From contig CM043970.1 in the NCBI GenBank assembly GCA_014529385.2, positions 42,027,279 through 42,091,278 on the forward strand: DNA of 64,000 nt, written 5' to 3'. Position 1 is the first letter of the stretch. Every line of letters starts with the position of its first letter. Shown one piece after another: positions 52,681-62,240 of this stretch. Made by a program: the position numbers and the translations under genes. The DNA is from Adiantum capillus-veneris (Eukaryota > Streptophyta > Polypodiopsida > Polypodiales > Pteridaceae). The notes beneath the pieces were generated by a model that saw only the letters and a list, made by a program, of their open reading frames with translations, was not told the DNA's origin and made no database searches.

Positions 52681-53558
52681 AAATTATCAATCCGGAGGGA
52701 TGAGCTACCCGGCTAGGGCATGGAAACACTCACAGAGTTAGTGTAGTCATGGAAACACGAATGGTTAACTCTATGAGGTGAGCTTCTTGGCCTATGGAGG
52801 AGCTAAGCCGCACTGAAGGGCAATCTCCACATCCACTTCTCTTCACCTCCAATCAACCCAATCACACACACTAGTGATTGCAAGACGCACACAACACTAA
52901 TCCTATCATGCAACACACTAATCACAAGCACACAACCATAGATCTATCAAGCACCACACTCCAATCAAACCTACATACACACACAAACAAGAGAGGGCAA
53001 TCACACAAGATTAGAGAGGGATTAACCACTAATTAGTTAAGATCTAGCTAAGAAAAGCATCATAGGCAGTCATAAAAAGCATACGAGAGGCATATTGAAA
53101 GAGAATTAAGCATTGATTAGTGTTAACCAGGTCACATGAGCAAGGAGACGTTTAAGGACTCCATTGACACACACCTTAAGAGCTCTCACCCAAGAGTGCT
53201 CTCAACAAATGAGTTTGAGCACCCTAATTTCTTTTACACACTGCCTTATATACGTAGGGTAAAAATATGCAATTTACGGGCACCCAAGGCCTTTAGGGCT
53301 CCACCACTTATTGAATCTGAAACCTAGGCACAGTAACTAACCTATTCTTTACAGCTTGGAACTCCCATTGGGCCCATAATACATTAAAATATCACAATGG
53401 CTTGAAATAAATCGAGAATTTACAATACATGACCATTTTGGAAAATGTGAAAAATGTGTAACTCCAATCTTTACTGCTTCTTCACTTTGATATAAATGTG
53501 CATTCGTACGTCTTTGGTCTTAAGCAGCTTTTGTTAACTGACGTTGACTCAATTCACA
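52680..53558 (-). repeat. Probable 3' LTR of element F
   Basis: On the minus strand a polypurine tract (aaatcagaaggggggaa) is followed by TGTGAATTGAG at 53558. The ~880 bp that follow have LTR-like content: a TATA box (acgtatataagg), T-rich R/U5-like sequence and no coding. The far end is not fixed; TTGCTCA near 52680 is a candidate CA end, next to gypsy C gag. A second copy was not found in the window, so the LTR call is tentative. Confidence 0.55.
53244..53252 (-). promoter_or_regulatory. TATA box in the putative F LTR
   Basis: Minus-strand 'tacgtatataaggcagtg', about 310 bp after the LTR start, a typical U3/R position. Confidence 0.45.
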
Positions 53559-53800
53559 TTCCCCCCTTCTGATTTTAGTGCCCGTCCTTGGGCACTGTTG
53601 AAAAGTGTCCGTGGAGGCTGTGGAATGTTTTTGATTGGTTGTTGATGGACTGGTCTTCTTCATTTGTCGATGAGGTTCAATTTGTTGCATCTTCATTGGT
53701 CCAAATATATCTGATGTGAGAGATGATGTTGCATTTGTCTGTTGTAATAGCATAATGAGGGGGATTCTATTTATTTGCAAAAAGTATGTACAAGAGAAGT
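53559..53800 (-). CDS. Coding-like end of element F, leading to polypurine tract
   Basis: The minus ORF at 53780-53520 (86 codons) is Gln/Thr/Ser-rich and ends across 'aggacgggcactaaaatcagaagggggg', a phrase like those at the end of many gypsy elements just before the 3' LTR. The part past 53559 would be LTR. No domain is recognised. Confidence 0.35.
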
Positions 53801-53999
53801 AGAATGATGAGGTTCTAAATTAGGGTCTAATACCTGGAGGGAAAAAAACCAATGAAAAAAAAGTGCCTTTGGAATACGACCATTATTGGGGTACTTACTA
53901 GCAGGGAAAATATTAACAAAGTACTAAAGGGATTATTCATTGATAGATATGGAATTAAAAAATGTGATATCCGTGGAAGTGTACTAGGCCGACGTCAAT

Positions 54000-54690
54000 T
54001 TGCCAAGGTCAACACCAAGCAATAGGGAGCGTTGGTGGACAATCACCAAGCCTCCTATTCACTCGGTGCTAACTCCACTGTCGCATGTAATGATTTTAAC
54101 CCCAAGGTCAGTACCAAGCGATAGGGAACGTTGGACAGTCACCAAGCCTCCTATTCACTCGGTGCTAACTCCACTGTCGCATGTAATGATTTTAACCCCA
54201 AGGTCAGTACCAAGCGATAGGGAACGTTGGGCAATCCCCAAGCGTCCTATTCGCCCCATATTGACTCAACTGTCGTATGTAATGATTTTAACCCCAAGGT
54301 CAACACCAAGCGATAGGGAGTGTTGGCCAGTCCCCAATCTTCCTATTTTCCCAGTAGTGACTCAACTCTATTTTTGTAATCATGTCACCATGGTATTCAT
54401 CATGTTACACCAAGGTCTTTGCCGTTGCCTGTAATGGCTTTAACACCTAGGTCAACACCAAGCGATAGGGAGTGTTGGGAAATCCCCAAGCTTCCTATTC
54501 GCTCAGTAGTGACTTATTGCATGACTTGTCTTTCTTTTGTCGGTTATCATGCCCCAAGGTCTTTGTTGGTGCTTGTAACGGAGTTAACATCAAGGTCAAC
54601 ACCGAGCAATAGGGAGCATTGCGCAATCCCCAAGATTTCTATTTGCTCAGTATTAACTCCATTGTATAATTTGTTTGTTAGCATGACATT
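54000..54690. repeat. Palindromic repeat cluster 5 (six units)
   Basis: Units begin near 54003, 54105, 54201, 54297, 54451 and 54593. Each has AAGGTCAACACCAAGCGATAGGGA facing TCCTATTCGCTCGGTGCTAACTC around 'gttgg.caatccccaagc', with spacer 'cactgtcgcatgtaatgattttaacccc'. The core ACCAAGCGA.AGGG and its complement match clusters 1-4 at 5.2-9.8 kb. It lies between two parts of element F, with no gene of its own. Confidence 0.88.
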
Positions 54691-54699
54691 GGTTTGTTG

Positions 54700-55224
54700 C
54701 CTGTTGTAGTCCACTCAAGGTGCATAGGTGGTAGCAAAAAGAATGTCTAATGCATATGTCCAATGATGGGACATCCTATTTATGAATACATAGAAATGCA
54801 TGGGAAACAATATGACGTGCAAGAAATATTTTGAGAGGTTCTTTAGAAAGATGGTATAGCTATAAAAGCATATAACATGGCTTTGCAAGCTGGCACCCCT
54901 TTAAGAATGGTTTTCGTTTTGTCGAGGATATGTGCTCTCATCTTACTGTGCACTGTGTGTGAGTGTTGGACTCTACGACACTCCACCAATTGTAGGTTAA
55001 TAGACTTCGACTCTTATGATCATCTCATCCAGCATGAGTCACATGACATAGATATGCTCAACTTTTCCAGCTTGAGCATAAGCCTAATAACTACGACTCT
55101 TAGCACAGAGTTTAATATGACTTGAAGCTTTGGGACTAATGCTTTGCTCATTTTATGGCTCAGCAGCCCGAATCTGACTATGCCAAAGAGTGTTTTTTGC
55201 ACCCTAGCGACTTGAATTTTTACA
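54700..55224. other. No recognisable gene
   Basis: A short plus ORF (54877-55125) has no domain. It may be the decayed continuation of element F between its last coding part and its 3' end. Confidence 0.3.
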
Positions 55225-55778
55225 TTCTTGTGCTTACTACAAACATTTCTTCATGTAAAAGTAAGCTTGAATCCTCAAAAAGAGGATTAGTGAAGGACCA
55301 AGTTGGCATTGAAGGTTTCTTTTGCCATACCTGTTTTATCATCTTTGAATATGCATTCACGGTGGTTGGGTTGTCCTTCTTTGATTGTGAAGATTCCATT
55401 ATTTGTTTGATTCTCCAATTAGCCCTGTTGTTGTAAGAAGTGTTTGATGTTGTTGTAGGACTTTGTTCATTGTCGGCATGTAGATTTTGACTAGAAGCAT
55501 TGGAAGACTTAGGAATCCAAATCTCTTAATGACCTTTGTATCTCGCTTGTTGACTTTGTTGAGCACTAGGTATTGCTAAGCTCTTGAGATCTTCATGCAA
55601 GTCTGGTGTAGTTGCAGTTGTCTTGTGCTTGACTGGTAGCCAAATCTTTGTATATCCATTGTAGAATCCTTGTCCAAGAGGAACATTTTTTGAGATCCGT
55701 CTTTGTTTTGTATCCTCTTGAGAGTTCTGGTAGACTTTAGCATCTTTCAATGTTGTTCTGTCGTATACCTGCTTCTTA
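55225..55778 (-). pseudogene. Element F coding part downstream of E insertion
   Basis: The minus strand from 55778 is open to 55526 (VYDRTTLKDAKVYQNSQEDT; KIWLPVKHKTTATT), meets one TAA, and stays open in the same frame to about 55230 (WRIKQIMESSQSKKDN; PSMPTWSFTNPLFED). Composition is polar, Ser/Thr/Gln-rich. The frame is continuous with the reading at 61738-61854 once element E and one GGTAT are removed. No domain is recognised; Gag-like or structural linker is possible. Confidence 0.5.
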
Positions 55779-55783
55779 GGTAT

Positions 55784-56033
55784 TGTGACGCCCTTGTTCG
55801 GGGCGTCGCAGAAAAGGGGCCGCGTCGGCTCACTTGCGATGCAAACGGGGCCTGCAGGCAAGCAAACGCATACACAAGAACGCAACTTGAAAGCTGAACG
55901 CAAGAGGGACACGAGAGTGAGGGACGTGAATGAATGATCAATATCATAAGAAAGTGCCGAATACAAGGAACACAAGTAATCACATGAAAATGGGGCTGGC
56001 AAGTTGGGGGAAGTGGCACATACTTCCCTTATA
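55784..56033 (-). repeat. Gypsy E 3' LTR (250 bp)
   Basis: Plus-strand TGTGACGCCCTTGTTCGGGG to ...ACTTCCCTTATA. In the sense direction it therefore starts TATAAGGG and ends CGTCACA, so its 5' end is not the usual TG. It differs from the 5' LTR at several sites only. Confidence 0.9.
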
Positions 56034-56206
56034 TACACCCACAGGTTGAGAGAGCTTGACACCCACGTCAAGCCAGGGTTTTGAGAGGTGCCGATACAAA
56101 AGTTGATGCCGAGGTTTTGGGGCGGATATTTACAAGGGGGGGAGTGAAGTGTTGCCAAAAATGTCTAGCTACCTAGGGTGATGCTAGTTACAAGTGGGGG
56201 GGAGGA
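56034..56206 (-). other. Gypsy E 3' untranslated region
   Basis: About 170 bp between the integrase stop and the 3' LTR. Two pyrimidine-rich tracts in the sense strand (tcctccccccca, cactccccccctt) stand where a polypurine tract would be expected. The likeliest purine-rich primer is 'ctgtgggtg' just before the LTR. Confidence 0.5.
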
Positions 56207-57733
56207 CTACTCTATGTTGTTGTCATGTAGTGTGTTGTCCTCCTCTTCAATGGGCATGTTGTAGAAGCGCAGCACAAGGGGTTTTCCGAGTTGAAGCATG
56301 ATTTCTTCAGGTACCGAAGTGCATTCCGTCATGGGGCGATTGTGCCATTTGACATAGAAACGTTGTCCCCGGTGCCCAAAACGCGACTTTAGGATGGCCT
56401 CTGGCTCATGTGGCGGGCCATCCTTTACATATTTGGGGAGGCTTCTACCATAGGTGTTATCCGGCACAAACCTTTTGAGTAGACTTACATGGAAGGCGTT
56501 GTGGATATTGATGTGTGATGGGAGATCCAGCTTGTAGGTGATGTCGTTGTAGGACTTGAGCACTTTGTATGGCCCATAGTAGCGGTGGTTCAACTTCGGG
56601 GAGAGGCCTTGAGGGAGGGTGATATTCTGGGAGTTGACGAGGACTAAGTCACCTTCTTGGAAGAGTTCGGCAGGCCTTCGCTTTTGGTTGGCGTATTTGG
56701 CGATGCATACCTTGCTTTGCTCGAGACTCTTCTTTGCCCTTTGCATGCGGGTTTGCCATTGTTGAAGAAACTCTTCACATTCCAGATCCTGGGCATGCAC
56801 GTTGTCGGTTGCCAGTGCAAGAGGTGTGATGACTTCTTTACTTGTGGAGAGCTCGAAGGGGGTGTATCCAGTGCTGCTATGGATGGAGTTGTTGTAGTGG
56901 AATTCCAGGACGTCCATGTATTCGGACGACTCCTTCTGATCTGCCTTGACGTAGCTGCGGATGTAGTCTTCAATGCCTTGGTTGACTCTTTCAGTTTGAC
57001 CATCGGTTTCTGGGTGGTAGGCAGAGGAGAAGCGGAGTTGGGTGCCTAGCAGCTTGAAGATCTCACGCCAGAGGTGGCTGAGGAAGCGGGTGTCGCGATC
57101 AGAAACTATGGCTAAGGGGAGGCCGTGGTATTTGAAGACTTTGGCGAAGAAGTGTTTGGCGACTTGGTAGGCGGTAACGGGAGGCTTTGCTGGTATGAAG
57201 TGGGCCTGCTTGGTGAAGTAGTCGACGACCACCATGATGGTAGTGTGGCCATGGGAGGGGGGGAGGTCGACGATGAAGTCCATACTTACCATGTCCCAAG
57301 GCCGAGACGGTGTTGGCATGGGGTGGAGGAGGCCGGCAGGCTTGACTCTTTGAGCTTTGACCAGTTGAAAAGTTGGGCAGGTGCGCACGTAGTCAATTAC
57401 GTCGTCCTTGATTTTGGGCCACATGTAGTGTTGATGGAGTTTGTCATAAGATCTCTTCTGGCCACCATGTCCAGTTAGCTTGCAGTCATGAGCCTCCCAC
57501 ATGAGGTCTTTCTTTAGCTCTGGATCATTGGGGATGTAGATTTTTCCATGCGCGTAGAAGAGGTTATCTTTGACTTCAAAGAGACCCACTGCAGCTTTCC
57601 CAGAGATGTGGTCGTTGAGCATGCGGAGGACAGTAGGATCAGCTTTTTGAGCGTAAAGGATGCGTTGGCGTAGAGTGCTGGTTGCTGTGGAGATAGCAGT
57701 GAGGGTGGGCATTCGACTAAGGGCGTCGGGCAT
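56207..57733 (-). CDS. Gypsy E integrase with chromodomain-like C-terminus
   Basis: 508 codons from an internal Met (MPDALSRMP is the RNase H end). HHCC zinc domain at about residues 80-125 (HDCKLTGHGGQKRSYDKL...TCPTFQLVKA, the first Cys present, second replaced by Phe-Gln). The core has Asp near 153 (SMDFIVDLPP), Asp near 213 (VSDRDTRFLS) and Glu near 249 (ETDGQTERVNQ). Then FHYNNSIHSSTGYTPFEL, RYYGPYKVLKSYND, IHNAFHVSLLKRF, and a C-terminal EPEAILKSRFGHRGQRFYVKW with ECTSVPEEIM, a chromodomain-like segment at about 445-485. Integrates the cDNA; the core looks intact. Confidence 0.92.
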   Translation of the reverse strand: MPDALSRMPTLTAISTATSTLRQRILYAQKADPTVLRMLNDHISGKAAVGLFEVKDNLFYAHGKIYIPNDPELKKDLMWEAHDCKLTGHGGQKRSYDKLHQHYMWPKIKDDVIDYVRTCPTFQLVKAQRVKPAGLLHPMPTPSRPWDMVSMDFIVDLPPSHGHTTIMVVVDYFTKQAHFIPAKPPVTAYQVAKHFFAKVFKYHGLPLAIVSDRDTRFLSHLWREIFKLLGTQLRFSSAYHPETDGQTERVNQGIEDYIRSYVKADQKESSEYMDVLEFHYNNSIHSSTGYTPFELSTSKEVITPLALATDNVHAQDLECEEFLQQWQTRMQRAKKSLEQSKVCIAKYANQKRRPAELFQEGDLVLVNSQNITLPQGLSPKLNHRYYGPYKVLKSYNDITYKLDLPSHINIHNAFHVSLLKRFVPDNTYGRSLPKYVKDGPPHEPEAILKSRFGHRGQRFYVKWHNRPMTECTSVPEEIMLQLGKPLVLRFYNMPIEEEDNTLHDNNIE

Positions 57734-58110
57734 GACATTGGTGGTACCCGGTTTGTGGATGATGTCAATGTCGTATTTTGCCAGTGTGTCTTACCACCTA
57801 GCTTGCTTGGGGGTGATTTTGGGTTGTGTCTGGAAGTACCTGAGGGAGATGTTGTCTGTATAGACCTTTGTGTGTTTGTCTTAGACATAGTGTCGCCACT
57901 TTCGGAGGCAGTGGACGACAGCGAGCATTTCCTTCTCATGTGTAGTCCATCTTGTTTCTACATCTATGAACTTGTGAGATTCGTAGGCGATGGGCTGATG
58001 CTCTTGCATGAGGACTCCACCAATGGCACCATCGGAGGCATCTATATGCACTTCAAATGGTTTGGTGAAGTCAGGTAGTCGGAGGACGGGGGTACTACAC
58101 TGGGTTTGTG
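57734..58110 (-). pseudogene. Gypsy E RNase H with two stops
   Basis: The minus strand reads FTKPFEVHIDASDGAIGGVLMQ, QPIAYESHKFIDVETRWTTHEKEMLAVVHCLRKWRHYV, a stop near 57881, VYTDNISLRYFQTQPKIT, a second stop near 57793, and KYDIDIIHKPGTTNVMPDALSR. The D-E-D catalytic positions are visible. The preceding RT frame shifts into this one near 58100. Confidence 0.85.
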
Positions 58111-59841
58111 GCCTTTGGTTATCTCTGTAAGTGGCGCAGCAATCTTGCTGAAGTCGCGGATGAAGCGGCGTGTGTACTGACAGAAGCCCACAAACTCTCG
58201 GACTTCTTTGATGGATGTCGGGGAGGCCCACTTGATGACGGCGTCGACTTTCTTGGGATCCACCATAATACCTTCTGACGTGACAATGGAGCCCAGGAAC
58301 TCGATTTTCTGGACAGCAAACTCACACTTCTCCAGCTTGGCATACAGCTGGTGTTCTCGGAGGCGTTGGAGTACTGCGGCGACATGCTTCTGATGCTCTT
58401 CTAAAGTCTTGTTGTAGATGAATAGATCGTCAATGTAAGTAATGAGAAAATCATCTATCATGTCACGAAAACTGTCATGGATTATTCTGCAGAAAGTGCC
58501 AGGACCGCCGGTGAGACCAAACCCCAGGACCATCCATTCCCAGGAATCGTAGCGTGTGCGGAAGGCGGTCTTCAGGATGTCTTTAGAGGCGATGCGGACT
58601 TGGTGGTAGCCTGAGCGGAGGTCTATGCGAGTGAAGTATTGGGCACCCTGTAGTCTTTCCAGAAGATCTTCCATGAGGGGGACTGGGTACCTGTTCTTGA
58701 TAGTTATCTTGTTGAGGGCCCGATAATCCACGCATAGTCGCATCGAACCGTCTTTCTTCTTGACAAACAGGACTGGGGCCCCAAAAGGAGAGCTGCTAGG
58801 CCGGATGAAACCTTGATCCTCCAATTCCTGGAGTTGCTTCTTGAGCTCTTTTAGCTCGGTGTCGTTCATGCGGTAGGGGGCCTTCGCCGGGGGTGTGCTA
58901 CCTGGGATGAGATCAATTTCATGTTGAATTTGACGGGGAGGGGGTAGGCCGGGGGGAAGTTGTGCAGGCATGACATCTTTATACTTCTGGAGGATGGGGG
59001 TAAGTGAGGGGTCACCCACTTTGGCTTCCTCGATGGTGATGGAGTTGAGCATTGCTGTGGGCTGCTCTTGTGCTTGCATGATGCAGAGGTGGACTTGAGC
59101 TCCTTTCTTGAGAGCCCGCTCTGCTTGCTTTGCACTCATGAGATTGATTTTGGGGGACGAGTGTTCTGGGACTTTCTGTTTACCTTTCATCGCTGCTAAC
59201 TGAGCGGGGTCTTGGCGGTTGATGGGGGGGGGGGGGTTGGTTTGAAGATGCGCCTGATGTGTGAATGCTTGCTTTGTTGTGAGTCTAGCGCCTTGGACTG
59301 TAACTGCTTTGCCTTGATTGTTCAGAAGCAATTGGTCCACCTTCATGCCTAGGAGTGCAATGAGATACTTGTTGTTGAAGGACAGACCAATGATTGCCTC
59401 AAAGTCATCCATTGGTACCACTATGAAGTCAAGTCGACATGTGAATTCACCCATCTCAATCCTGACTTGACGTGCTGCCTTGACATTGCTATCCTTTCCT
59501 TGGGCAAACTTGACAGTGGTTTCATTTACAGTGGTGAGGCGTAGGCCCAGGCGAGCGGCCCACTGCGGGGATAGAAAGTTGTGTGTAGTGCCTGAGTCTA
59601 CCATGATCCATTGCTGCTGGGACCTAATTGTTGCCTGGACATATAAGTTCTGAATGTCCGTGATAGCTGCTGCCATGCATTGAGGGTGGAGGGATACTGC
59701 TCCAATCCGAAGTTGTTGGTCCGCAGTAGGGTTATCCATTTCTTCGATTCTTCTTTGGGGGGGGGGGAGGGTGGTTCTTCTATTTGGATGGTGTTGGCCC
59801 TGCTGGATGATGATGAAGCATGATTGCGCTTGCGCACACAA
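58042..59841 (-). CDS. Gypsy E protease and reverse transcriptase
   Basis: 599 codons. Protease around residues 75-170, active loop WIMVDSGTTHNFLS with Asp near 82, distal EAIIGLSF. Linker to 310. RT from about 320: HEIDLIPGSTPPAKAPYRM, FIRPSSSPFGAPVLFVKKKDG, RLCVDYRALNKITIKNRYPVP, IDLRSGYHQVRI, then FGLTGGPGTFCRI (variant of FGLTNAPATFQ) and the catalytic TYIDDLFIYNKT near 467. The connection ends EVREFVGFCQYTRRFIRDFSKI. The last ~20 codons are out of frame after a shift. The start overlaps the Gag ORF end in another frame. Confidence 0.92.
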   Translation of the reverse strand: MCAQAQSCFIIIQQGQHHPNRRTTLPPPQRRIEEMDNPTADQQLRIGAVSLHPQCMAAAITDIQNLYVQATIRSQQQWIMVDSGTTHNFLSPQWAARLGLRLTTVNETTVKFAQGKDSNVKAARQVRIEMGEFTCRLDFIVVPMDDFEAIIGLSFNNKYLIALLGMKVDQLLLNNQGKAVTVQGARLTTKQAFTHQAHLQTNPPPPINRQDPAQLAAMKGKQKVPEHSSPKINLMSAKQAERALKKGAQVHLCIMQAQEQPTAMLNSITIEEAKVGDPSLTPILQKYKDVMPAQLPPGLPPPRQIQHEIDLIPGSTPPAKAPYRMNDTELKELKKQLQELEDQGFIRPSSSPFGAPVLFVKKKDGSMRLCVDYRALNKITIKNRYPVPLMEDLLERLQGAQYFTRIDLRSGYHQVRIASKDILKTAFRTRYDSWEWMVLGFGLTGGPGTFCRIIHDSFRDMIDDFLITYIDDLFIYNKTLEEHQKHVAAVLQRLREHQLYAKLEKCEFAVQKIEFLGSIVTSEGIMVDPKKVDAVIKWASPTSIKEVREFVGFCQYTRRFIRDFSKIAAPLTEITKGHKPSVVPPSSDYLTSPNHLKCI

Positions 59842-60966
59842 GCGTAGTTGGGACCATGAGCAATTCGGCAGTCACTGCACCAGATGCGATCGTGGTGCAG
59901 ATTGTTATAGTATTGCCGTGGTAGGTGTTGGGGGCAAAACTGGTAGATGTGGTGCCATTTTCGCGGCCTAATCCAGGGTTGGAATTGGGTGGTGGTGGGC
60001 GGGGAACATTGCTTCTGTTATTGTGTACAAATCCGCGGCATTGCCCGGCGGGTGGGTTAGGCCAGTTGTTGGGGGCAAAATTGTTGGGGCGAGGGTTATT
60101 TGGAGGCAAACCTGGTGTGGGGTTTGTGTCACGTAGCTTTTCTGCCATATTGGCGGCCACTTCCCAGATGTTGGGGTTCTGCTTTTCTCCCTCTCGACGG
60201 GCCCAGGGCTTAAGGCCGTACAGGAAACCATGTAGCCTGTCTGCTGTGTGCATTAGTGGCAGTTGAAGCATCAGTCGGCGGTACTTGACAACGTAGTCTG
60301 ATATGTGGCCATCTTGGCGCAGATCACGCCACGAGTCTCTGACTTTGTTGCCCTCATTTTCTGGGATAAAGTAACTGATCATGTCTCGTTGTAGGTCCTC
60401 CCAGTCCTCCCAGCGCTTTGATTGCTGTTCCGTGAGGAACCATACATAGGCATCGTCGGCCAGAAAGGTTTTGGCCACTTGCACCCATCTGCGTCTGCCT
60501 ATGTTGTTCCACTGCATGTAGTCTTCTACCTCGCTGAACCACTTGTTGAGTTCCAGTGAGGTGCGGTGGCCTTTGTATTTCTCTGGGGGACTGGGTTTGA
60601 ATTTTCCCAGTCTATTTTCATCTTCTAGATGTCTGTCAGGGCTGTAGTAACGTCTTTCACTTTGATCATCCTGATAGTCTTCGTCTTCGGGCCGCGGTCG
60701 TCTTCGTGTGTTACGCCGCGTGTTGACATTACTGGTCCCTGGGCAGTCTTCTATCGCTGGCCTAGCTGTGTTTGAATCAGGTCGCCCAGGTTAGCGGACA
60801 TCAAGTTGATCTGTTGTTCCACGGAGGCCATGATGCGTGCCTCTAGTCTCCTTTCTATTGTGTCTTGGGCATCTTGTCGTGTCTTCGTTTCCTTCTTCTT
60901 CTTCTCCTTCTTATTCAAATCAGGCTCGGTTCTGTATCTGTCATCATATTCTTGATCTCCAGCCAT
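59780..60966 (-). pseudogene. gag: Gypsy E Gag (frameshifted)
   Basis: Begins at 60966 (MAGDQEYDDRYRTEPDLN), charged and helical, with a stop at 60751. A one-base shift near 60765 leads to a second frame, open to 59780: YMQWNNIGRRRWVQVAKTFL and AYVWFLTEQQSKRWEDWEDL (capsid core), then a Pro/Asn-rich tail. In the frame shared with the protease ORF the tail reads CSDCRIAHGPNYAC, a Cys-His motif with C-x2-C-x3-H-x5-C spacing rather than the usual x4/x4. Forms the particle. Confidence 0.82.
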
Positions 60967-61468
60967 TTCTGTACTTTTGTGGCCGAAACCGAAAAGAAAA
61001 ACTCAAAAATGTCGAAAACTGAAAAACTGCGAGAAAACGGCTTGAAAACATCGAAAAACTATGAATTAGCGCAAAACAGGGTCCGAAACGACGAAAACCG
61101 TGACCAACGGCTCAAAAACGATGAAAATCGGTCCCAAACGGTGTAAGACGGGGTAAAACGAGGTAAAATGTTGAAAAACGGTGAAGAACGTGGAGAAACG
61201 GGGCAAAACGGGGCAAAACGGCAAGGAATGCAGGTCAAACGAGGAAAAAGGGCAAAAAACGGTGGGGAACGTGGAGAAAACGCAAGGGACGGGGCAAAAC
61301 GGGCCAAGAACGCGGAGAATGCGGGTCAAACGAGGCAAAACGGCGAAAAACGGTGGGGAATGTGGAGAAAACGCAAGGGACATGGTGAAAACGGGGAAAA
61401 CGGGCCGAGAACGTGGTGAAAACCACGGGCCACGGGCCGACGTCGGGTCGGCGGGGACTCGAGTCGAA
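60967..61468 (-). repeat. Gypsy E leader rich in AAAACG / CGTTTT motifs
   Basis: Between Gag and the PBS the plus strand is packed with '(a)aaaacg' words. On top of this there is a longer repeat: 'cggtg.gaacgtggaga' begins at 61179, 61260 and 61351 (periods 81 and 91), each followed by 'ggggcaaaacggg' and '..tgcgggtcaaacgaggcaaaa'. ORFs on both strands over it are low-complexity artefacts. No comparable leader is seen in the other elements here. Confidence 0.85.
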
Positions 61469-61480
61469 GCTCTGATACCA
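61469..61480 (-). promoter_or_regulatory. Gypsy E primer-binding site
   Basis: Minus-strand TGGTATCAGAGC, two bases after the 5' LTR end; complementary to initiator-Met tRNA. Confidence 0.92.
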
Positions 61481-61482
61481 AG

Positions 61483-61732
61483 TGTGACGCCCTCGTTCGG
61501 GGCGTTGCGGAAAAGGGGCCGCGCCGGCTCACCTGCGATGCAAACGGGGCCTGCAGGCAAGCAAACGCATACACAAGAACGCAACTTGAAAACTGAACGC
61601 AAGAGGGACACGAGAGTGAGGGACGCGAACGAATGATCAATATCATAAGAAAGTGCCGAATACAAGGGACACAAGTAATCACATGAAAACGGGGCTGGCA
61701 AGTTGGGGGAAGTGGCACATACTTCCCTTATA
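61483..61732 (-). repeat. Gypsy E 5' LTR (250 bp)
   Basis: Plus-strand TGTGACGCCCTCGTTCGGGG to ...ACTTCCCTTATA, followed by GGTAT. Same length and ends as the 3' copy. Confidence 0.92.
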
Positions 61733-61737
61733 GGTAT

Positions 61738-62231
61738 CATAGGATATTGTCGAGGTTGATACCTTATGGGCCTTCTTTCTTGGGAGGGACTTGAAGTTAC
61801 TTCATATGCTCTAACCTGCAGTTTTGGCACCCCTGTTACCTCCATAGTACTCATGTTCCTTTAAGCTCCATTGTGATGCTATCCATCCTATGTGTTTGTC
61901 TTTGTGTGTTGATTTCCTGTCTTTAATCCAAACCGGATCATTGACTTTGACTAAGTGCTCAGGAACAAAAACTTGCTTGACTTTCCTTTTCTTTCTTGAG
62001 TACTTTGGCTTTTCTGGGTGTCTCCTTAGAGGTTTCAGTTGGGTCAGCACTTGACTTGAAATTTTGAAAACCTGTCTTGCTTGAAGAAGCTGATCCATTA
62101 GGGCTCTTTGATGTAGAGGAATATTCTATCATACCTTCTTGGCTATTCAGTGGGAGGTCCACTTTGGCTTTACCTTTGTCTACAAGATTTGTCCTTGATT
62201 CTTGTGACTTCTGCAACTCTGAATCTAGCAT
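61738..62231 (-). pseudogene. Element F: basic linker upstream of E insertion
   Basis: Minus-strand pieces in two frames: 62231-61959 (Ser/Lys-rich, TETSKETPRKAKVLKKEKE), and 62098-61811 (RRHPEKPKYSRKKRKVKQ; HLVKVNDPVWIKDRKSTHKD; HIGWIASQWSLKEHEYYGG), then 61854-61738 ending RYQPRQYPMIP exactly at the E target site. The 'VKVNDPVWIKD' phrase recalls the end of retroelement integrases but is too short to assign. Confidence 0.45.
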
Positions 62232-62240
62232 TAACAGTAC

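Larger units (their letters stand above)
55784..61732 (-). mobile_element. Gypsy E chromovirus with 250 bp LTRs
   Basis: Two 250 bp LTRs (55784-56033 and 61483-61732) are flanked by GGTAT at 55779-55783 and 61733-61737. On the minus strand the order is 5' LTR, initiator-Met PBS, repetitive leader, Gag, protease, RT, RNase H, integrase, chromodomain-like end and 3' LTR. Short LTRs and this layout fit the Reina-like or related chromoviruses. It interrupts the coding frame of element F. A few frameshifts and two stops disable it. Confidence 0.92.

Noticed and set aside
58208-60266. Plus-strand ORFs over gypsy E pol and gag
   Set aside because: Shadows of the minus-strand polyprotein frames, which carry all the domain motifs.
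61059-61854. Minus-strand ORFs rich in Phe-Pro-Arg-Phe across gypsy E's leader and LTR
   Set aside because: They follow the CGTTTT repeat words and run through the PBS and LTR, so they are artefacts, except the last part (61854-61738), which belongs to element F.
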